This document shows positions 6,956-8,050 of a DNA stretch of 8,050 bases, in pieces. Below the pieces are notes generated by a model. That model was given only the letters and a program-made list of their open reading frames with translations, did not search any database and was not told where the DNA came from. The DNA is taken from assembly GCA_031254255.1 (NCBI GenBank), contig JAIRUT010000148.1:1-8050 (forward strand), written 5' to 3'. Each line of letters begins with the position of its first letter. The first letter of the stretch is position 1. A program made the position numbers and the translations under genes. This DNA is from Coriobacteriales bacterium. GTDB lineage: Bacteria; Actinomycetota; Coriobacteriia; Coriobacteriales; UBA8131.

Positions 6956-7802
6956 GGTCCTGTTCCATGCAGCTAAAATGCGGCTCTTTAACAACCGCTT
7001 GCAAACCATGATCATCATGATGGTTGCCTTGGCCATCTTGGCCGCCGTTGTCATCAGTGGCATGCTGGTGATGGGCAATGCCCAAACCACCGATTTTGCG
7101 AGTAAGAATCTCGCCCCCAGTTTCGCGCACCCCTTCGGCACCGACTGGATGGGTCGCGACATGTTCATCAGGACTCTCTCCGGGCTGGCCATGAGCATGT
7201 TTGTCGGTCTGCTGGCAGCAACAGTGTCCTCCCTGATTGCGGTCGGGCTGGGCATGGCTGCTGCACTCGGCGGCAAACGGATGGATGCCGTGATCACTTG
7301 GCTCATCGACCTCTTAATGGGTCTTCCTCACATCATCCTGCTTATACTTATCGCCTTTGCCATTGGTAAAGGCTTTTGGGGCGTAACCATTGGTGTTGCT
7401 GTAACGCACTGGCCAAACCTCGCCCGTGTGATCCGCGCCGAGGTTTTGCAATGCAAACAAAGCAACTACATTGCCCATGCCGAAAAACTGGGAACCTCCA
7501 AGCTAAAGATCGCCTGGCGCCACATCACTCCCTATATCATTCCGCAGCTATTAGTCGGATTCGTGCTGCTATTTCCACATGCCATACTCCACGAAGCAGC
7601 AATAACCTTTCTCGGCTTTGGCCTGCCACCAGAACAGCCCGCCATCGGAATCATCCTGAGCGAGGCCATGGGACACCTCTCCACTGGCATGTGGTGGCTC
7701 GCGCTTTTCCCAGGTATCGCACTTGTCGCCATTGTATTGCTTTTTGATCTCGCCGGATCAAGCCTGCGTAGGCTCATCGACCCCCACAGGTCGCAGGACT
7801 AG
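6948..7802 (+). CDS. nikC: Nickel ABC transporter permease NikC
   Basis: A 284-residue second channel subunit, of the DppC/OppC/NikC family. Landmarks in order: a first membrane helix (about residues 20-42); HPFGTDWMGRDMFIR (61-75), the GTDxxGRD signature of this family; helices near 78-106 and 127-153; THWPNLARVIRAEVL (153-167); the EAA-like loop AEKLGTSKLKIAWRHITP (178-195), which docks with the ATPase; FLGFGLPP (221-228); and the closing LIDPH (276-280). The paired histidine and tryptophan of THWP are, from memory, common in nickel-type NikC proteins. The GTG start is backed by AAGGAG at 6935-6940, and the first bases overlap the nikB stop. The length is normal for the family and no defect was seen. 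It should pair with NikB in the cytoplasmic membrane. Confidence 0.9.
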   Translation: MDKVLFHAAKMRLFNNRLQTMIIMMVALAILAAVVISGMLVMGNAQTTDFASKNLAPSFAHPFGTDWMGRDMFIRTLSGLAMSMFVGLLAATVSSLIAVGLGMAAALGGKRMDAVITWLIDLLMGLPHIILLILIAFAIGKGFWGVTIGVAVTHWPNLARVIRAEVLQCKQSNYIAHAEKLGTSKLKIAWRHITPYIIPQLLVGFVLLFPHAILHEAAITFLGFGLPPEQPAIGIILSEAMGHLSTGMWWLALFPGIALVAIVLLFDLAGSSLRRLIDPHRSQD

Positions 7803-7812
7803 AGGTCGGGAC

Positions 7813-8050
7813 ATGAACAAGCAAAATGGGAAAACTGCGGATGCGGGCAGAGAGAAGAAGGCCGTGGGGTTTGGCACTGATGAAGAGCATACTCACGATG
7901 AAGGGCACGCCGAGGACTACAAGCAGCATATCCATACGGATCATACCCATGCTCAATACGATAGGCACACCATAGATCCACCACACTACCACGCCCACGA
8001 CGATGGGCAAATTTATGGGCACACCACGGGAGAGCACCATGATCCCCGTG
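7813..8050 (+). CDS. Start of a His-rich protein, probably the operon's ATPase or another nickel-handling protein (cut by the window)
   Basis: The frame opens with ATG 7813, six bases after GAGGT (7802-7806), and runs off the window after 79 complete codons. Residues 1-25 are polar and charged. Residues 26-76 hold 14 histidines, with HTH, HIH, HTDHTH, HYHAH and HH, interspersed with many Asp and Glu, so this is almost certainly a metal-binding segment. There is no signal peptide or membrane helix so far, which points to the cytoplasm. Ten bases separate it from the nikC stop, and the operon still lacks its ATP-binding subunit. A NikD/NikE ATPase with an N-terminal His-rich extension is therefore the leading inference. 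No Walker motif is reached inside the window. Alternatives are a HypB- or CobW-like GTPase or a small Hpn-like nickel-storage protein. The metal-binding character is well supported; the enzyme identity is not. Confidence 0.7.
   Translation, partial: MNKQNGKTADAGREKKAVGFGTDEEHTHDEGHAEDYKQHIHTDHTHAQYDRHTIDPPHYHAHDDGQIYGHTTGEHHDPR

Noticed and set aside
6632..7306. 224-codon minus-strand frame across nikB and nikC
   Set aside because: Antisense shadow of two clear permease genes; its apparent hydrophobic parts mirror their membrane segments.

Overview
The window joins a nickel-uptake operon to a decayed restriction-modification module and a long gene-poor stretch. The organism is probably an anaerobic bacterium. 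Purine-rich ribosome binding sites, two TTG starts and one GTG start would suit a Gram-positive lineage (Firmicutes or Coriobacteriia-like Actinobacteria). The NikR-type operator, however, has the form best known from Deltaproteobacteria, so the phylum is left open.

Layout. Bases 1-942 hold a REP-like palindrome at the extreme edge and then about 900 bases with no gene that can be defended. Bases 943-1368 (minus strand) encode a VOC/PhnB-like protein. Bases 1656-3808 are a more AT-rich XhoI/PaeR7I-type restriction-modification pair. Its adenine-N6 methyltransferase looks intact. Its endonuclease is broken by an internal deletion of about 65-70 codons that also shifts the frame. Bases 4041-8050 (plus strand) are a nickel ABC transporter operon: a promoter overlapped by a perfect NikR-like operator, nikA (substrate-binding lipoprotein), a strong intercistronic hairpin, nikB and nikC (permeases, overlapping by 8 bases), and the start of a gene whose first 79 residues include 14 histidines.

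How the genes work together. NikA should capture nickel, probably as a chelate, outside the membrane. NikB and NikC should form the channel. The ATPase is not visible, but the His-rich reading frame 10 bases after nikC sits where nikD/nikE would be expected. The operator GTGTTAC-N13-GTAACAC overlaps the -10 element, so the operon is predicted to be shut off by nickel-loaded NikR, whose gene is not in the window. The restriction-modification module is functionally separate. It is now predicted to leave a solitary methylase acting on CTCGAG.

Most worth a second look: the NikR operator, the His-rich start of the last gene, the half-deleted endonuclease beside an intact methylase, and the nikA-nikB hairpin.
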